A stretch of DNA of 6,433 nucleotides from Acidimicrobiaceae bacterium (GTDB taxonomy: Bacteria > Actinomycetota > Acidimicrobiia > Acidimicrobiales > Bog-793): NCBI GenBank assembly GCA_025463965.1, contig JAODBN010000309.1:1-6433 (forward strand), in the 5' to 3' direction. A model generated the notes under the pieces. That model was not told where the DNA came from. It did no database searches and worked only from the letters and a program-made list of their open reading frames with translations. Position 1 is the stretch's first letter. Each line of letters starts with the position of its first letter. Below are positions 4,562-6,433 of this stretch, piece by piece. The position numbers and the translations under genes were made by a program.

Positions 4562-6361
4562 ATGACCACCGTCTCCCGCGATCCGGTCGCGCTGCGACCG
4601 GGTCGCGGGGCCGGAGCGGTGTCGGGCCTATTCCGGGCCCGGGTCCCATTCCTGTCTCGCGCCGCCAACACCAGCCGTCGCGCCGGCCAGCCGCTGTTGT
4701 GGCTGGTGCTCGGCTTCGCCATCCTGGCGCCGTGCGCGTGCTTTCTCGGACTGGCGATCTCACCCCGCCTCTTCAGCCAGGGCAGCCAATGGTTCACCCT
4801 CACCTACCTGCGCGGCCTGCTCTCGGGGAACGTCGGGGTCTCGATCCTGAACTCGATCTGGGTGTCGAGCGCTGCCGCGGTGATCGGGCTCACGGTGGGA
4901 TTCCCCATCGCCTGGGTCCTGCATCGCACCGACGTTCCGGCCCGGCGCCTCTTCTCTGGCGCGATGTGGCTCGTCCTGCTCCTTCCGTCGTGGATCCCCT
5001 CGCTTGGCTGGGAGCGGCTCGTGCAGCCGGACGGGTTCCTATACCGGCTGGGGATCGGGGCCGCGTGGGAGACCCACCTCGTGATGGGACCGTTCGGCGT
5101 CGTGATGCTGCTGGGGCTTCGTTCGGTGCCTTTCGCCTACCTTGCCGTCACCGCTTCGCTGAACGGCCTCGGTGAGGAGTTCGAGGATGCGGCCCGCACC
5201 CACGGGGCCACGAGGATGGGGGCGATCCGCCTCGTAGCGCCGATCCTGGCCCCCGCGATCTGGTCCGCCATCGCCATCGGCTTCGCCGAATCGATCAGCG
5301 ACTTCGGCGTGGCGGCGACGCTCGCCTACAGCTCGCACTTCACGCTCGCGACCTATCAGCTCTACCAGGCGATCGGAAACTTCCCGCCGAGCTTCCCCGC
5401 CGCGGCGGCCCTCGGCTGGCTGCTCGTCGCGTCGGTGGCGATCCCGCTCACCGTGCAGGCGCGAGCGTTGCGCGGACGCTCGTACGCGGTGTTGTCGGGA
5501 AGGACTCGCCAGGTGCAGCGAAAGCCTCTCACGAGGCGCGCCATGGCCCTTGTGCTTTCAGGTCTCGGCCTGTTCTACCTGCTCGCCATCGGGGTGCCGG
5601 CCTTCGGCGCCGTGTCCTCGTCGCTCCTCGCCGACTTCGGCGCCTCGCTCAACTTGACGTTCTCGAACTACCGCCAGGTCTTCACGAGCTCCGGGCTCGC
5701 CGGGCCGCTGCTTCGCTCGCTCGCATACGGGCTCGTAACCGCGTCGATCACCGTCGTCGGAGGGTTCATTGCCGCTCGCCTCTTGTCCAAGCGGCGTTCC
5801 AAGTCCACCAAGGTGCTGGACTTCCTGCTGCTGGCGGCGGTGGCGCTGCCGAGCGTGGTGTTCGCCGCTGGCTACATCTTTGCGTACAACCTGCCCTTTC
5901 TCTCGAAGATCGGCGTCAACATCTACCAGACGACCACGCTGTTGATCGTCGGCTACGTGGCCTCGAGCCTGCCGACCAACGCACGCGTCCTCGTCGGTGC
6001 CGTCTCCCAGGTGCAGACCTCGCTTCACGACGCGGCGCGTGCCCACGGGGCGGGCGCGCTGTCGGCATGGCTGCGCGGTGTGCTGCCGGTCGTCTCCAAA
6101 CCGCTCGTGATGGCGTGGCTGCTCACCTTCACCGGGGTCTTCTTGGAACTGCCGATCTCCCAACTGCTTTATGCGCCGGGCTCTCCTCCGGCGTCGGTCG
6201 ACATCGAGACCAACCTCGGCAACTATCACTTTGGCGTGGGAATGGCCCAAGCGGTCACCGCAGCGCTCATCGCGCTCGTCGCGGTCGGGGTCGTCCTCGG
6301 CGCCTACCGGCTGCTCGCGCCACGCGGATGGCGCAGGATCGGAGGCGGTGCCCGTGCCTGA
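4562..6361 (+). CDS. ABC transporter permease, two fused BPD_transp_1 domains
   Basis: A 599-residue membrane protein with about twelve hydrophobic segments and two homologous halves. It therefore supplies both transmembrane domains of the importer in one chain, as in FbpB/SfuB-type iron and some 2-aminoethylphosphonate permeases. Each half carries the cytoplasmic EAA loop that docks the ATPase: DAARTHGATRMGAIRLVAP (209-227) and DAARAHGAGALSAWLRGVLP (490-509). The halves meet at a basic linker near 300-326. About 43 residues rich in Arg, Gly and Ala precede the first membrane segment (44-66), longer than the domain needs. ATG 4562 lies 27 bases after the binding-protein stop and lacks a clear ribosome site. 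GTG 4619 (codon 20) is the only other start before the first membrane segment. A strong inverted repeat overlaps codons 5 to 17. The stop overlaps the ATPase start by eight bases. Confidence 0.94.
   Translation: MTTVSRDPVALRPGRGAGAVSGLFRARVPFLSRAANTSRRAGQPLLWLVLGFAILAPCACFLGLAISPRLFSQGSQWFTLTYLRGLLSGNVGVSILNSIWVSSAAAVIGLTVGFPIAWVLHRTDVPARRLFSGAMWLVLLLPSWIPSLGWERLVQPDGFLYRLGIGAAWETHLVMGPFGVVMLLGLRSVPFAYLAVTASLNGLGEEFEDAARTHGATRMGAIRLVAPILAPAIWSAIAIGFAESISDFGVAATLAYSSHFTLATYQLYQAIGNFPPSFPAAAALGWLLVASVAIPLTVQARALRGRSYAVLSGRTRQVQRKPLTRRAMALVLSGLGLFYLLAIGVPAFGAVSSSLLADFGASLNLTFSNYRQVFTSSGLAGPLLRSLAYGLVTASITVVGGFIAARLLSKRRSKSTKVLDFLLLAAVALPSVVFAAGYIFAYNLPFLSKIGVNIYQTTTLLIVGYVASSLPTNARVLVGAVSQVQTSLHDAARAHGAGALSAWLRGVLPVVSKPLVMAWLLTFTGVFLELPISQLLYAPGSPPASVDIETNLGNYHFGVGMAQAVTAALIALVAVGVVLGAYRLLAPRGWRRIGGGARA
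4574..4610 (+). repeat. Strong 17-bp inverted repeat (hairpin) at the binding-protein/permease junction
   Basis: TCCCGCGATCCGGTCGC (4574-4590), loop GCT, and GCGACCGGGTCGCGGGG (4594-4610) pair over 17 positions: 15 Watson-Crick and two G-U in the RNA of the plus strand. The inner eight pairs (4583-4590 with 4594-4601) are perfect. It begins 40 bases after the binding-protein stop and 12 bases after the annotated permease ATG. Such hairpins between a binding-protein gene and its permease can protect the upstream mRNA, or limit read-through or translation, so that the binding protein is made in excess. No T tract follows. The structure is seen; the function is inferred. Confidence 0.7.
6341..6345 (+). 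promoter_or_regulatory. Ribosome binding site of the ATPase gene
   Basis: GGAGG lies eight bases before GTG 6354, inside the end of the permease gene. It is the strongest Shine-Dalgarno in the window and decides the GTG as the ATPase start. Confidence 0.7.
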
Positions 6362-6433
6362 ACACATTGAGATCAAGCATGTGGAGAAGACGTTCCCGGG
6401 AGGCAATCGGGCGCTCGACGACGTCTCGCTGGA
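6354..6433 (+). CDS. ABC transporter ATP-binding protein, partial (5' end only)
   Basis: Starting at GTG 6354, 26 codons are visible before the window ends: (M)PEHIEIKHVEKTFPGGNRA followed by LDDVSL. This is the typical first strand of an ABC ATPase, with the aromatic A-loop residue (Phe14) that stacks on adenine, followed by the ALDDVSL strand. The Walker A, signature and Walker B motifs would lie beyond the right edge. The start overlaps the permease stop by eight bases, so translation is probably coupled. Position and opening sequence fit the ATPase that powers the importer (the FbpC/PotA-like group). Substrate and length cannot be judged from this fragment. Confidence 0.85.
   Translation, partial: MPEHIEIKHVEKTFPGGNRALDDVSL

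Overview
This is a high-GC window (roughly two thirds G+C by eye, with strong G/C third-position bias and long spurious antisense ORFs). It looks like chromosomal DNA of an actinobacterium-type organism, possibly an uncultivated soil or sediment lineage. Weak or absent Shine-Dalgarno sequences at several genes, TAGGxT-like -10 candidates and the protein families all fit that, but the lineage is an inference.

Left part (1-1736), minus strand: a small DUF1269-like membrane-associated protein runs off the left edge. A 384-base gap with a few hairpin-forming palindromes follows, and then a transglutaminase-like cysteine protease-fold protein with an intact Cys-His-Asp triad. A 125-base divergent intergenic region (1737-1861) separates these from the plus-strand genes.

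Middle (1862-3268), plus strand: a classical short-chain dehydrogenase/reductase with all catalytic residues, followed 21 to 42 bases later by a stand-alone ChrB N-terminal-domain protein. No chromate transporter (ChrA) gene is visible.

Right part (3422-6433), plus strand: an ABC importer operon in the order substrate-binding protein, fused two-domain permease, ATPase. The ATPase start overlaps the permease stop and the gene runs off the right edge. The architecture is that of the ferric-iron / 2-aminoethylphosphonate / polyamine group of importers. The binding protein has neither the tyrosine pair of classical iron-binding FbpA proteins at the expected place nor a lipobox, so its substrate is open.

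The most notable non-coding structure is a nearly perfect 17-bp inverted repeat with a 3-base loop at 4574-4610. It lies directly after the permease start codon and about 40 bases after the binding-protein stop, where a hairpin could set the expression ratio of the two genes. An imperfect 11-base direct repeat with a 23-base period flanks a candidate -10 element in front of the operon. I saw no rRNA, tRNA, CRISPR array, insertion sequence or clearly new multi-gene system.
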